DNA from: Modicisalibacter sp049808615
Lineage (GTDB): Bacteria; Pseudomonadota; Gammaproteobacteria; Pseudomonadales; Halomonadaceae
Direction of reading: 5' to 3'
NCBI RefSeq assembly: GCF_049808615.1
Contig: NZ_JBNCAN010000008.1
Span: forward strand, 62,001-126,000
DNA length: 64,000 bases
The translations under genes and the position numbers were made by a program. Positions 40,918 to 50,306 of the stretch are shown here, one piece after another. The notes beneath the pieces were generated by a model. The model did not search any database. It saw only the letters and a list, made by a program, of their open reading frames with translations, and had not been told where the DNA came from. The stretch's first letter is position 1, and each line of letters starts with the position of its first letter.

Positions 40918-42585
40918 GTGGAACGTGAATCAATGGACTTCGATGTGGTCATCGTCGGCGCGGGGCCTGCGGGGCTGTCCGCCGCCTGCCGACTGATGCA
41001 GCAGGCCAATGAGGCCGAACGCGAACTGAGTGTGTGCGTGGTCGAAAAAGGCTCCGAGGTCGGCGCCCACATCCTCTCCGGCGCGGTGTTCGAACCCCGC
41101 GCGCTCGCTGAACTCTTCCCCGACTGGGCGGAACGAGACGCTCCCTTGACCGTCCCGGCGACCCGGGACGAGGTTCATCTGCTCAAGAATGCCGACTCGA
41201 CCCAGAAGCTGCCTAATGCCCTGGTGCCCAAGACCATGCACAACGTCGGCGGCGATACCCCAAATTACGTGATCAGCGCCGCCAACCTGTGCCGCTGGTT
41301 GGGCGAACAGGCGGAAGCCCTGGGGGTGGAAATATTCCCGGGCTTCGCCGCTCAGGAAGCACTGATCGACGACGAAGGCATCGTGCGCGGCATCGTCACC
41401 GGCGACATGGGCGTGGCCGCCGATGGAACCGAAAAAAGCGGTTACATGCCGGGCATGGAACTGCGTGCCAAGTACACCCTGTTTGCCGAAGGCTCGCGGG
41501 GCCATATCGGCAAGCGTCTCATCGAGCGCTTCAAGCTCGATGACGGGAAGGATCCGCAGCATTACGGCATCGGCCTGAAAGAGCTTTGGGACGTGCCCGC
41601 CGAGATTCATGAGCCGGGGCTGGTGCTGCACGGTTCGGGCTGGCCCCTGGACAAGAACGCTCACGGCGGCTTCTTTCTCTATCATGGCGAGAACCAGCAG
41701 GTAATGGTCGGCCTGATCATCGATCTGAGTTATGCCAATCCCTACCTATCGCCTTTCGATGAGTTCCAGCGTCTCAAGCATCATCCGCTGCTCAAGCAAT
41801 ACCTGGAAGGCGGCAAGCGGGTGGCCTACGGCGCCCGGGCGATCACCAAGGGCGGGCTCAACTGCCTGCCGAAGATGACCTTTCCCGGCGGCCTGTTGAT
41901 CGGCTGCGATGCGGGCACCCTGAACTTTGCCAAGATCAAGGGCCTGCACACGGCGATGAAGTCCGGCCTGTTGGCCGCGGAGACGGTGTTCGAAGCGCTG
42001 GACCAGTCGGATGAAGCCGATACGGGGGGCGAGGAACTGACCGCATTCACCACGAAATGGGAACAGAGCTGGGCCTATCAGGAACTCAAGCAGACCGCCA
42101 ATTTCGGTCCGGCAATTCACAAGTACGGCACTGTCGGGGGCGGCGCCTATAATTTCGTCGATCAGCTTTTCAAGGGCAAGCTACCTTCGCTTCACGACAC
42201 GACCCCGGATCACGCCAAGCTCATCCCGGCGGATCAGGCCGAGAAGATCGACTACCCCAAGCCGGACGGCAAACTCTCCTTCGACAAGCCCTCCTCGGTC
42301 TTCCTGTCCAACACCAATCACGACGAGGATCAGCCCTGTCACCTGCGCCTGAGCGATCCGGACATCCCGATTCGTGACAATCTGCCGACCTACGATGAAC
42401 CCGCGCAGCGCTACTGTCCGGTGGGGGTTTATGAGGTGGTCGAGGACGACGCCGGCAAACCAAGATTCCAGATCAACTTCCAGAACTGCATCCACTGCAA
42501 GACCTGCGACATCAAGGACCCGGCTCAGAACATTACCTGGGTGGCGCCAGAAGGGGGTGGGGGTCCTAACTATCCCAACATGTAG
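40918..42585 (+). CDS. Electron transfer flavoprotein-ubiquinone oxidoreductase
   Basis: A membrane-associated FAD/4Fe-4S enzyme that oxidises reduced ETF and reduces ubiquinone. It has 555 residues. The N-terminal FAD motif is VVIVGAGPAGLSAAC. The middle part carries the ubiquinone-binding and membrane-contact region (GGLNCLPKMTFPGGLLIGCDAG). The C-terminus has a ferredoxin-like cluster site: CPVGVYEVV and then CIHCKTCDI, giving four Cys. Translation starts at GTG 40918, with AAGGAG seven bases ahead; the next ATG is five codons in. It is divergent from etfBA, its electron donor. Confidence 0.96.
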   Translation: MERESMDFDVVIVGAGPAGLSAACRLMQQANEAERELSVCVVEKGSEVGAHILSGAVFEPRALAELFPDWAERDAPLTVPATRDEVHLLKNADSTQKLPNALVPKTMHNVGGDTPNYVISAANLCRWLGEQAEALGVEIFPGFAAQEALIDDEGIVRGIVTGDMGVAADGTEKSGYMPGMELRAKYTLFAEGSRGHIGKRLIERFKLDDGKDPQHYGIGLKELWDVPAEIHEPGLVLHGSGWPLDKNAHGGFFLYHGENQQVMVGLIIDLSYANPYLSPFDEFQRLKHHPLLKQYLEGGKRVAYGARAITKGGLNCLPKMTFPGGLLIGCDAGTLNFAKIKGLHTAMKSGLLAAETVFEALDQSDEADTGGEELTAFTTKWEQSWAYQELKQTANFGPAIHKYGTVGGGAYNFVDQLFKGKLPSLHDTTPDHAKLIPADQAEKIDYPKPDGKLSFDKPSSVFLSNTNHDEDQPCHLRLSDPDIPIRDNLPTYDEPAQRYCPVGVYEVVEDDAGKPRFQINFQNCIHCKTCDIKDPAQNITWVAPEGGGGPNYPNM

Positions 42586-42593
42586 GGAAACCC

Positions 42594-42725
42594 CTGATTC
42601 GTTGCTGCGCTCGATATCCTGGCCGCCGGCGGTACTCAGAATCCTCATGTAGCAAGCTACACTGCGGTTCCTGCGTTCCGGCGGCGACCAGCCTCTCATC
42701 GCTCGCGACACGAATCAGCGTTTTT
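42594..42725. repeat. Long imperfect palindrome after etf-QO, possible terminator
   Basis: CTGATTCGT (42594-42602) pairs with ACGAATCAG (42710-42718). Inside, GGCCGCCGG faces CCGGCGGCGACC, and the centre is TGTAGC-AA-GCTACA. The whole folds as one hairpin of about 125 bases, followed on the plus strand by a short T run. It fills the convergent gap between etf-QO and sseA. It may be a non-autonomous mobile element or dispersed repeat as well as a terminator. Confidence 0.55.
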
Positions 42726-42761
42726 CAAGTCAATTTGAACCTACCTAAAGATTCGTCAGTT

Positions 42762-43598
42762 TCAAACATCGCCGGTGGCCACGGGCCGCTCCGGATTGCG
42801 TATCCAGTGGCTCCAGGAGCCGGCATAGAGACGCGGCAAGGCACGACCCGCGATGGCGTAGGCGAGAATGTTGTGGCAGGCGGTGACTCCCGAACCACAG
42901 TAGCTGATCACCCCATCCTCGCGAGGCAGTTCGGCATCGAGGTCGGCCGCGCTCTTGAAATAGCCTTCTTCCGTGAGATTGGTCGAGCAGGGTCGACAAA
43001 GGGCACCGGGAATATGCCCAGCCACCGGATCGATGGGTTCGACCTCACCGCGAAACCGCTCCCGAGCGCGAGCATCGATCAGGGTATCAGGGGTGGATAG
43101 CAGCATATCGGCGGATGCCAGTTGATCCTCGTCGAAGATCGGCTGCCAGTCGCTGGTTGAAATGTCACCGACACTCTGTGTCATCTCACCCCCCTGCCGA
43201 TGCCAGGCTGCCAGCCCCCCATCGAGCATGCGCACATCCGGATGACCGGCCCAGCAATGCAGCATCCACCAGGCACGAGCCGCCGCCATCTGGCCGCTCA
43301 TGTCATCGTAGACGACAACCGGTGTCGTCGAGGTAATACCCAGGCGTTGCAGGGTGGCGGTAAAATCGGATGCGTTCGGCAAAGGGTGGCGTCCCATTTC
43401 GCCAGGACTGGATGCCAGGTCGCCATCCAGGTCGATATGTTGGCTACCGGGGATATGCCCGGCTGCCCAAAGGCGGCGCCCGGCCCCGGTATCGTCGAGC
43501 CGCGCTCGACAATCCAGTATGCACAGTGCCCGGCCGCAGGCCAAGGCGCCCTGCAGCGTCGCAGTGTCGATCAATGCCTGAGGTAAAGGGCTACTCAT
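42762..43598 (-). CDS. sseA: 3-mercaptopyruvate sulfurtransferase (two-domain rhodanese)
   Basis: Transfers sulfur from 3-mercaptopyruvate or thiosulfate to an acceptor such as thioredoxin or cyanide. It has 278 residues in two rhodanese folds. The N-terminal inactive domain spans about 8-135. The C-terminal domain has the active Cys C234 in CGSGVTACHN; the GSGV loop is typical of mercaptopyruvate enzymes rather than thiosulfate rhodanese. It overlaps the helicase gene by four bases and ends the long minus-strand series at the palindrome shared with etf-QO. Confidence 0.88.
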   Translation of the reverse strand: MSSPLPQALIDTATLQGALACGRALCILDCRARLDDTGAGRRLWAAGHIPGSQHIDLDGDLASSPGEMGRHPLPNASDFTATLQRLGITSTTPVVVYDDMSGQMAAARAWWMLHCWAGHPDVRMLDGGLAAWHRQGGEMTQSVGDISTSDWQPIFDEDQLASADMLLSTPDTLIDARARERFRGEVEPIDPVAGHIPGALCRPCSTNLTEEGYFKSAADLDAELPREDGVISYCGSGVTACHNILAYAIAGRALPRLYAGSWSHWIRNPERPVATGDV

Positions 43599-45778
43599 AC
43601 TAATGGTTCTCCTTGCAGACGCTTGAGAGGTGCACGTCGAGCGATCAGCCGACGCCGACCGGCATTCACGAAGCGCACTTCGATGACAGGATTGGCTGGG
43701 TTACCTTCCACGAGTAGAATTTCGCCGGCACCGAAGACGTCGTGCATCACATGCTGACCGGGCGTATAAACATCGTCGTTCCCTGCTCGGCGAGTCGCGG
43801 GTGTCAGAGGCAAAGAAATTTCAAGCGCCGCGAGGTAGCGCTCGACTAGAGCTGGTGATACGACCTCCAAAGCGGTCGTCCTGCCCTCACGCAGCGCCTC
43901 GGCAATGTGATTGCCATCCTGCCAGGCACTCTCGGCAAGAAAACGGCTGGGGCGATGTTCGCCCCCGTCATGAAGCATCAAGAGGCGCTCCCTGGCCCGA
44001 GTGATGGCGACATAGAACAATCGGCGCTCTTCTTCGAGCCGCTCGTCGCTCAAGGGGTTGTCCCGGCTGTAGTGAGGAAAATCTTCTTCGTTCACACCCC
44101 ACAATGCCACCAGCGGCCACTCGAGCCCCTTGGCGCTGTGTACCGTCGTAATGAAAACACCCTCTGAAGAGTTCTCTTCAGCGCGATGAGGCAGATTGCT
44201 GAAGTTTTCCGGTGCTTGAACGAGCTCTTCTGCCTGTTCGATCAGCACATCGAGCAACCTCACGTCCTCTTCGCCCTTTTCGCGTCGCGCTGCTGCCCGC
44301 TTGAGCACCTTTTCCGCATCCAGGCGTTCGACGATCAATTCAAGCAACCGTGCCGGAGGCAGACGTGCCAGACTGGGTAGCTCACAAAGCAGCTCCCAGC
44401 GGCGTTTGAGGTTGCGCCGCTGCATGGGCTTGAGCCCTGTCAGCAAGAAATCATGACGCTCTGGCCAGCGCCGATGTGCGGCCAGGTACTGTGCCAGTGC
44501 CTGTAGCCGTTCACGAGCCACGAAGGGGGTGGGTTGCGACAGAAGCAGTAACAGGTGCTCCGGGTCCTGCAGCAACCCTGGCTCCCGGGCCAAGCGCAGA
44601 TATCCCGCCAGCGCTTGAACCAGCGGTAACCGAAAGACAAAGCGATCCTCTCTGGAAAGACGAAAGGGAATGCCGGCGCGCAGCAGTTGAAGCTGTACTG
44701 GCACGGACAATGTCCAGCTTCTTACCAGAACGCAGGCTTGATTGAGCGCGCGTCCTTGCTCTTGCCAGCGAGTCAGCTCCTCGATCAGCCGGCCGCACCC
44801 CTGTCCGGTATCGATTGTCGTGCAGGGATTGCCCGGCGCCGGCACACACAGCTGATCAGGACGACGACGATTGGCGTGAATGGCATGGTTGGCGGTCAGT
44901 GCCAGTGCATGACCATGGCGAAAGGTCGTCGATAGCGGGTAATCCGTGGCGCTGCCAAAGCTGTTGGCAAAGCGCTCGAGCATGTAATCCGGACGCGCCC
45001 CTCGCCATTCGTAGATACATTGATTGGCATCCCCCACCACCATCACCTCGGCTTTACTACTGGCCAGCAAGGAAAGCAGCCGCTGCTGAGCCTCGTTGAT
45101 ATCCTGGTACTCGTCGACGATGACATGATCGAGAAAGCCTTGGACTCGGGCACGTGCGCCGGCATCGCGCTCGAGACACCGCAGCGGACGGTAAAGAAGA
45201 TCCGCGTAGGTCGCTTTTCCATGCTGTTCGAGCAGCGATTCCAACTGGTCGAAGGCCTCGACGAAGTGGCCGGTGTCCGGACCTAGATCGAGACGCTCAT
45301 AGAACGCGGCCGGCGCGATCATCTCCGCCTTGACCAGCTCGCAGAACTGACTGAGGGTCTCGAGCCGATCGGGCTCCAGGGCTGTCTCCCGGGAGCCATC
45401 GTTACTGCTTTCCAAGGCCCGCATGACCGCCTGACGCAAGAGACGTTCTCGCTGCCAATCCGCTAATAATTCTCGAGGAGCAAGATAGCCCCAGCGCGTA
45501 AGACTCTGAGTCAGACGGTAACCGATGGAATGAAAGGTGCGCACTTCAGGCAGCGCCTGCCCTGAAGGCGCCAGCGCTGCGAGCTTGGCCGTGAAATCTT
45601 CTCGGGCGGCACGATTGAACATCAACACCATGATACGCCGCGCCGGAACGCCCTGCGCCAGCAGGTGAAGCACTCGGGCTACCATGGTGGTGGTCTTGCC
45701 GGCTCCAGCCACGGCAGCCACCCGGGCATGTCCTGCACCATGGGCAACCACCGCCTGCTGTTCAGCGGTCAGCTTCAC
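43595..45778 (-). CDS. UvrD/Rep-family superfamily 1 DNA helicase
   Basis: A 727-residue SF1A helicase, 3'-5' by family. Motifs are Walker A AGAGKTTTM (about residue 25), motif Ia (LMFNRAAREDF), DEYQD (motif II), GDANQCIYEWRGA (III), the TTFRHG block (IV), TTVHSAKGLEWPLV (V) and VAITRARERL (VI). A C-terminal segment of about 50 residues (VMHDVFGAGEILLVEGN...) resembles the Tudor-like tail of UvrD and PcrA that binds RNA polymerase. Divergence from canonical UvrD and Rep suggests a separate paralogue. It overlaps both sseA and the DUF1285 gene by four bases. Confidence 0.88.
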   Translation of the reverse strand: MKLTAEQQAVVAHGAGHARVAAVAGAGKTTTMVARVLHLLAQGVPARRIMVLMFNRAAREDFTAKLAALAPSGQALPEVRTFHSIGYRLTQSLTRWGYLAPRELLADWQRERLLRQAVMRALESSNDGSRETALEPDRLETLSQFCELVKAEMIAPAAFYERLDLGPDTGHFVEAFDQLESLLEQHGKATYADLLYRPLRCLERDAGARARVQGFLDHVIVDEYQDINEAQQRLLSLLASSKAEVMVVGDANQCIYEWRGARPDYMLERFANSFGSATDYPLSTTFRHGHALALTANHAIHANRRRPDQLCVPAPGNPCTTIDTGQGCGRLIEELTRWQEQGRALNQACVLVRSWTLSVPVQLQLLRAGIPFRLSREDRFVFRLPLVQALAGYLRLAREPGLLQDPEHLLLLLSQPTPFVARERLQALAQYLAAHRRWPERHDFLLTGLKPMQRRNLKRRWELLCELPSLARLPPARLLELIVERLDAEKVLKRAAARREKGEEDVRLLDVLIEQAEELVQAPENFSNLPHRAEENSSEGVFITTVHSAKGLEWPLVALWGVNEEDFPHYSRDNPLSDERLEEERRLFYVAITRARERLLMLHDGGEHRPSRFLAESAWQDGNHIAEALREGRTTALEVVSPALVERYLAALEISLPLTPATRRAGNDDVYTPGQHVMHDVFGAGEILLVEGNPANPVIEVRFVNAGRRRLIARRAPLKRLQGEPLV

Positions 45779-46374
45779 AACGATTCCGTGTCAACGGAGC
45801 CTAGGGATTGCCAGACACCTTGGCTGACAATCCCCAGCTCGGTACGGCCCAGCTCGGCCTGATCCTGTCCGGGGCGATGCTCGGCAAGTTCAATCAGACG
45901 ATAATAGACATTACGATTCAATCGGGCGCTGAGGCCGAAACGCACGCCCACCTCCGGCACTGGCTCACCTTCCGGGGTCTCGCTGATGGTCAATCGATGC
46001 TCGCTGCCCAAGACTAGCCGATCACCGACATTGGTGGTCAGGCGCCAGAGCCTCGCATCTCCCTCTTCATTCCACTCTTGATTTGCCTCTCCCTCGCATT
46101 CGGCATCGACGATCAGGAAGGGGCGATCCTCGACACGGATGCGCATCTTCTCCACCGGGGTGACCAGATAGTATTCTCCATCCGCCTCCTGGCACAGCAC
46201 CGTCGACAATAACCTCACGAGGCGCGGTCGAGTGATTACCGCTCCCTCATGGACCCAAGTGCCATCGGCGCGTATTACCAAATCCATGCTGCCGCATCGC
46301 TCAGGATTCCATTGGTCAACCGGGGGTATCTTGCCGTCGGATTCGATCTGCGAGAGTAGCGGTTCCAGTGCCAT
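45775..46374 (-). CDS. DUF1285 family protein
   Basis: A 199-residue cytosolic protein of the DUF1285 family, whose function is not established. The family hallmark is near the N-terminus: PPVDQWNPERCGSMDLVIRADGTWVHEGAVI, then RPRLVRLLSTVL and a YYLVTPVEKMRI beta segment. Known structures of the family are two small beta-rich domains, the second related to PilZ-like barrels (family knowledge from memory). It overlaps the downstream helicase gene by four bases and follows tatD by 36 bases. Confidence 0.85.
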   Translation of the reverse strand: MALEPLLSQIESDGKIPPVDQWNPERCGSMDLVIRADGTWVHEGAVITRPRLVRLLSTVLCQEADGEYYLVTPVEKMRIRVEDRPFLIVDAECEGEANQEWNEEGDARLWRLTTNVGDRLVLGSEHRLTISETPEGEPVPEVGVRFGLSARLNRNVYYRLIELAEHRPGQDQAELGRTELGIVSQGVWQSLGSVDTESL

Positions 46375-46410
46375 GATGATTCCTTCCTGGCAGACGGTTA
46401 CGAATGGGCT

Positions 46411-47238
46411 TTACACCAGATTAGCGTCTACTAGCACTTGCCGCATCTCCTGGGATGCTTGGGGCGCGGCGGCACGGAACAGGCGATAGAAATTGACCGT
46501 GGTCTGCATCGCCACTTCGTCGAGGCTGATGCCGCGCTCCCGGGCGATACAGTCGGCCACCTCCACTACCCATTGTGGCTCATTGGGTTTACCGCGGTGC
46601 GGCACCGGCGCCAGGTAGGGGCTATCGGTCTCGATCAACAAACGATCCAGCGGAATCATTCGGGCCAGCTCGCGAATCGCCTGCGCATTGCGAAACGTCA
46701 CGATTCCCGACAGCGATATGAAAAAGCCATGGGCCACGGCCTGACGTGCCATATCGAGATCCTCGGTGAAGCAATGCAATACCCCACCAATGGCCGGGTC
46801 GGCATGCTCGCGGATCAGTTCGAGAGTCTCTTCCTTGGCGTCTCGCGTATGCACGATCACTGGCAGCTCGAGCTCGGTGGCGGCTTGCAGATGCCGTTTG
46901 AAACGCTCGAACTGTACCTCGCGGCTAACAGCATCGTAGTGATAATCGAGCCCCGTTTCGCCGATGGCCACTACATCGAAGCGCTCGGCGCAGGCCTTGA
47001 TCGTGTCGACATCCGGCTCGGAATCGACGCTGTGCAGAGGATGCACGCCGGCGGAAATGACGACATCGTCGTGGCGTCGCGCGATGTTGGCCAGCTCTTC
47101 AACGTCCTCGAGAGTAACGGCGATAGCCAGAAACTGACTCACGTCCCTAGCTCGAGCAAGGTCCAGGGCCGCATCGAGATCTCCCGAATACGCCGCGAGA
47201 TCAAGGCGATCGAGATGACAATGGGAATCGACGAACAT
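46411..47238 (-). CDS. TatD-family metal-dependent hydrolase (YcfH-like)
   Basis: A TIM-barrel hydrolase of 275 residues with likely 3'-5' exonuclease activity. Metal ligands seen are DSHCHLD at the N-terminus, GETGLDYHY (Glu), VHTRDAKEE (His), LHCFTED (His) and IETDSPYLAP (Asp). Gene order pilZ-tatD after holB matches YcfH of Gammaproteobacteria. The ATG at 47238 is used; the frame extends two codons to a TTG. It lies 45 bases after pilZ. Confidence 0.92.
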   Translation of the reverse strand: MFVDSHCHLDRLDLAAYSGDLDAALDLARARDVSQFLAIAVTLEDVEELANIARRHDDVVISAGVHPLHSVDSEPDVDTIKACAERFDVVAIGETGLDYHYDAVSREVQFERFKRHLQAATELELPVIVHTRDAKEETLELIREHADPAIGGVLHCFTEDLDMARQAVAHGFFISLSGIVTFRNAQAIRELARMIPLDRLLIETDSPYLAPVPHRGKPNEPQWVVEVADCIARERGISLDEVAMQTTVNFYRLFRAAAPQASQEMRQVLVDANLV

Positions 47239-47283
47239 TGACAAACACTCAGTCGGTGAAATGAAAGCGCTATACTCAGTGAC

Positions 47284-47619
47284 TTATAGGGTGTAGGTGG
47301 GAGAGTCACTGTTCAGCTTCCCGGCCAACAGGCTCTCGATGCGATCCCGCACCGCCTGATCGTCGTTGCCGAAATGAATACCCACACCCGGTATGCGGCG
47401 TCCCCCCACGCCAGGCGGAGACATCCACACCACATGGCCCGTTACGGGAAGCCGCTCGCTCTCTCCAGGCAGGGTCAGCAGCAGAAAGATCTCTTGACCA
47501 AGCGTATAACGCTCCTTGGTGGGAACGAAGAGTCCGCCTCGCTCAAGCATCGGCATATACGCCGAAAGTAACGTCTGCGTATCCTTGATAGTCAAGGACA
47601 GCGCCTTTTTTCCAGCCAT
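47284..47619 (-). CDS. pilZ: PilZ-domain protein (type IV pilus PilZ)
   Basis: A 111-residue single PilZ domain. Its N-terminus lacks the RxxxR motif needed for cyclic-di-GMP binding, as in the founding PilZ of Pseudomonas, which acts with PilB and FimX in type IV pilus assembly. The beta-barrel sequence includes GHVVWMSPPGVGGRRIPGVGIHF, close to the family consensus. It sits between holB and tatD, the standard place of this gene. Whether this organism makes type IV pili cannot be told from the window. Confidence 0.9.
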   Translation of the reverse strand: MAGKKALSLTIKDTQTLLSAYMPMLERGGLFVPTKERYTLGQEIFLLLTLPGESERLPVTGHVVWMSPPGVGGRRIPGVGIHFGNDDQAVRDRIESLLAGKLNSDSPTYTL

Positions 47620-47643
47620 CTTCAGCCTCTTAGCGACAGTGTT

Positions 47644-48627
47644 TCAGGAGCGCAGGAGCGCCGACCATCGGACCAGCCAGGCTTCGAGCACCAACTGGGG
47701 GTTGGGATTGCCTCCCGCTACCAGCAAACGGCGCTGCTCTTGCGCGTAGTCGAGCAAGCGAAACCAGTCTCGAACCCGTGCATTCTTGACGGCTTGCCGA
47801 TAAAGCGGCAGAAGATCGAGATTGCGTACGCGCTCGATGTCTCCCGACAAGCCAAGACGAATCAGGTCCTCGAGCCAGGTGATACCGTACCACAGGATGC
47901 GATCGACGGCCTGACGCTCCAGACGCGCCGCCTCGGCGACCGGCTCGCCACCACGGATCAGCGCATCGAACAGCTCCTGCAACTCCTGGCGCAACCCGCG
48001 GGACTCGGTACTGGCCAGCTCTTTAGCAAGTAACGGCAATCCGCCCGAAACCCTTAGCCAGAATTCAGCGTCATCGCCCTCTCCCAACGCTTCTTGCAAC
48101 CAAGGCAGACATGCCGACTCCTCTGGCACCCCCAGCGCCCAGTGCTGACACCGGGAACGGATGGTCGCCAGCATACGCGAGGGTACATCCGCCAGCAGAA
48201 TGAACAGCGTGCTCTCGCCGGGCTCTTCAAGACTCTTGAGCAGCGCATTGGCAGCGGCAACGTTCATGGCCTCCGCCGGCTGCAGAACGATGACACGATA
48301 GCCGCCCTGCTGCGCGGTCTGGGCGACGAAGTGATTGACCTCACGAATCGGATCGATGCGTATCTGACGGCTCTTCTCCGCAGGAGAGACTCGCAGCAGA
48401 TTTGGATGGTACCCCGCCTTCAGCATGTGGCAACCATGACATTCACCACAGGCCGTATCGCTTGAGGTTCGACACAGCGTACGTGCCAGCAAGGCTTCAG
48501 CCAGTTCCTGCTTGCCTACCCCGTGAGGACCGGAAAGCAGCAGAGCGTGCGGTAGACGCCCCGTGTCCTGCAGAGCCGTCAGGCGTTTCCATAGCCGTTG
48601 CTGCCAAGGCAGGGGCTGCATCAGCAT
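47644..48627 (-). CDS. holB: DNA polymerase III delta' subunit
   Basis: Part of the clamp loader that places the beta clamp on DNA. It has about 327 residues. It has a P-loop-like LLSGPHGVGKQELAEALL, a zinc module with CRTSSDTACGECHGC, the SRC-type arginine-finger motif (TIRSRCQHW), and the helical C-terminal collar domain. The start is uncertain: ATGs at 48627 and 48621 and a GTG at 48636 all lie at the tmk stop; the last ATG makes a TGATG overlap. The gene order tmk-holB-pilZ-tatD is conserved. Confidence 0.92.
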   Translation of the reverse strand: MLMQPLPWQQRLWKRLTALQDTGRLPHALLLSGPHGVGKQELAEALLARTLCRTSSDTACGECHGCHMLKAGYHPNLLRVSPAEKSRQIRIDPIREVNHFVAQTAQQGGYRVIVLQPAEAMNVAAANALLKSLEEPGESTLFILLADVPSRMLATIRSRCQHWALGVPEESACLPWLQEALGEGDDAEFWLRVSGGLPLLAKELASTESRGLRQELQELFDALIRGGEPVAEAARLERQAVDRILWYGITWLEDLIRLGLSGDIERVRNLDLLPLYRQAVKNARVRDWFRLLDYAQEQRRLLVAGGNPNPQLVLEAWLVRWSALLRS

Positions 48628-49277
48628 GACGCCCACCAGGACTGCAGGGCATTCTTGATATATTGCTGAACGTCTTGCAGCGGCTGGGCCGCATCGATGA
48701 TCACAAAACGTTCTGGATCGGCCTCTGCGCGCTTGAGATAGGCCTCGCGAACGGCGGTAAAGAAGTCCGCCCGCTCCTGTTCGAAGCGATCGCGTTCATT
48801 GCCCCGCGTGTTGACGCGTTGCTGCGCGGCGCTGACCGGCATGTCCAGCAGCAACGTCAAATCCGGTTGAAGGCCGCGCTGAACCAGCGTTTCGAGCGTG
48901 GCGATACGAGCACTATCAATACCGCGCCCGCCCCCTTGATAGGCAAAGGTGGCGTCGGTGAAACGATCACACACGACCCAGGCACCGCGTGCCAGGGCCG
49001 GCCGAATGAGTTGCTCGAGATGCTGGGCCCGGGCGGCGAAGATCAGCAACAGTTCAGCATCGACACCCAGAGGTTCCTGCTCGACCGGATCCAGCAGAAG
49101 CCGTCGAATGGCTTCGCTACGCGCCGTGCCACCCGGTTCACGGGTACGTACAACCTCGAGCCCCCGCTTTTCCAGAACCTCGCAGACTAGACCAAGGTTG
49201 GTGCTCTTTCCGACGCCCTCTCCTCCCTCGAGGGTGATGAAGCGTCCATGGCTTGGCGCATGTCTGTCATCCTGCAT
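48621..49277 (-). CDS. tmk: Thymidylate kinase
   Basis: Phosphorylates dTMP to dTDP, an essential step in dTTP synthesis. It has 218 residues. The P-loop is EGGEGVGKST, followed by the REPGGT motif of the nucleotide-binding region, the DRF motif (VVCDRFTDATFAYQGGGRG), and a LID region near NTRGNERDRFEQE. It lies between mltG (12 bases upstream) and holB, which it touches at the stop codon. Confidence 0.96.
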   Translation of the reverse strand: MQDDRHAPSHGRFITLEGGEGVGKSTNLGLVCEVLEKRGLEVVRTREPGGTARSEAIRRLLLDPVEQEPLGVDAELLLIFAARAQHLEQLIRPALARGAWVVCDRFTDATFAYQGGGRGIDSARIATLETLVQRGLQPDLTLLLDMPVSAAQQRVNTRGNERDRFEQERADFFTAVREAYLKRAEADPERFVIIDAAQPLQDVQQYIKNALQSWWASC

Positions 49278-49289
49278 GGCGTGTCGAAC

Positions 49290-50291
49290 TCATCGGTTGA
49301 GGATATAGCGACGTACCGCCGCATTGTGCTCTTTCAGGCTACGCGAAAAGTGATGGGTGCCATCGCCCTTCGCGACGAAGTAGAGGGTATCACCTTCAGC
49401 GGGATCGACCGCAGCTTCCAGGGCAGCACGACCAGGCATGGCAATCGGCGTCGGAGGTAAACCCGCAATCACATAGGTGTTGTAGGGCGTGGAACGTCGT
49501 AGATCCGCCCGCGTGATATTGCCATCGTAATCCTCTCCCAAACCGTAGATCACGGTGGGATCAGTCTGCAGGCGCATGCCCTTTTGCAGACGACGCTTGA
49601 ATACCCCACCTATCTCGCGACGCTCACCGTCGGCGCCGGTCTCGCGTTCGATCAATGAGGCCATGATCAACGCCTCGTAGGGCGAGTCCAACGGCAGATC
49701 CTCGCGACGCGCCTTCCAAGCCGCATCCAACTCCGACACCATGCGCTCGTAGGCCTGGCGCAATATGTCGAGATCGCTACTGCCCTTGTGATACCGATAG
49801 GTATCCGGAAAGAAACGCCCTTCCGGATGCTGATCCGGGTGCCCCAGCTCAGCCATGACCTCGGCGTCGCTCATCTGTTCGGTGCGCTGGGTCAGTTTGG
49901 GCGCGGAGGCTAATAGCTCACGCATCTGATCGAACGTCCATCCTTCGGGGATCGTCAGCGGATAGGTCACGACCTTATCGCTGCCCAGCAGAGCGATGGC
50001 TTCCTGGGCGCTCATACCAGGCTCGAGCATGAATTCACCGGCCCGCAGCTGAGGCACGCTATCCGGTGACAGCTTGGCCAGCAAGCGCAGCGACCAATCC
50101 TCGGCAAGAATATCGTGTTCCGCGAGATCGCTGACCACGCGGTTAAAGCTCGCGCCTCGCGGTACTTCATAGAGGGTGGATTCATCAATGGTAATGGGTG
50201 CGGCCAAGCGCGATTGCCAATAGGTGAAGCCTGCGAAGGCCAACGCTGCCCCTACCACGACGATGACCAGCAACACCTTAAGCACGCGCAT
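49290..50291 (-). CDS. mltG: Endolytic murein transglycosylase MltG
   Basis: Cleaves nascent glycan strands within the chain and so limits their length. It has 333 residues. One N-terminal transmembrane helix (about 5-25) anchors it in the inner membrane, and a LysM-like segment follows. The YceG catalytic domain has the active Glu at about 215 in ASLIERET and the motif GMRLQTDPTVIYG. Gene order pabC-mltG-tmk is the usual one. Confidence 0.95.
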   Translation of the reverse strand: MRVLKVLLVIVVVGAALAFAGFTYWQSRLAAPITIDESTLYEVPRGASFNRVVSDLAEHDILAEDWSLRLLAKLSPDSVPQLRAGEFMLEPGMSAQEAIALLGSDKVVTYPLTIPEGWTFDQMRELLASAPKLTQRTEQMSDAEVMAELGHPDQHPEGRFFPDTYRYHKGSSDLDILRQAYERMVSELDAAWKARREDLPLDSPYEALIMASLIERETGADGERREIGGVFKRRLQKGMRLQTDPTVIYGLGEDYDGNITRADLRRSTPYNTYVIAGLPPTPIAMPGRAALEAAVDPAEGDTLYFVAKGDGTHHFSRSLKEHNAAVRRYILNR

Positions 50292-50306
50292 GATAAAACC
50301 TTCTTC

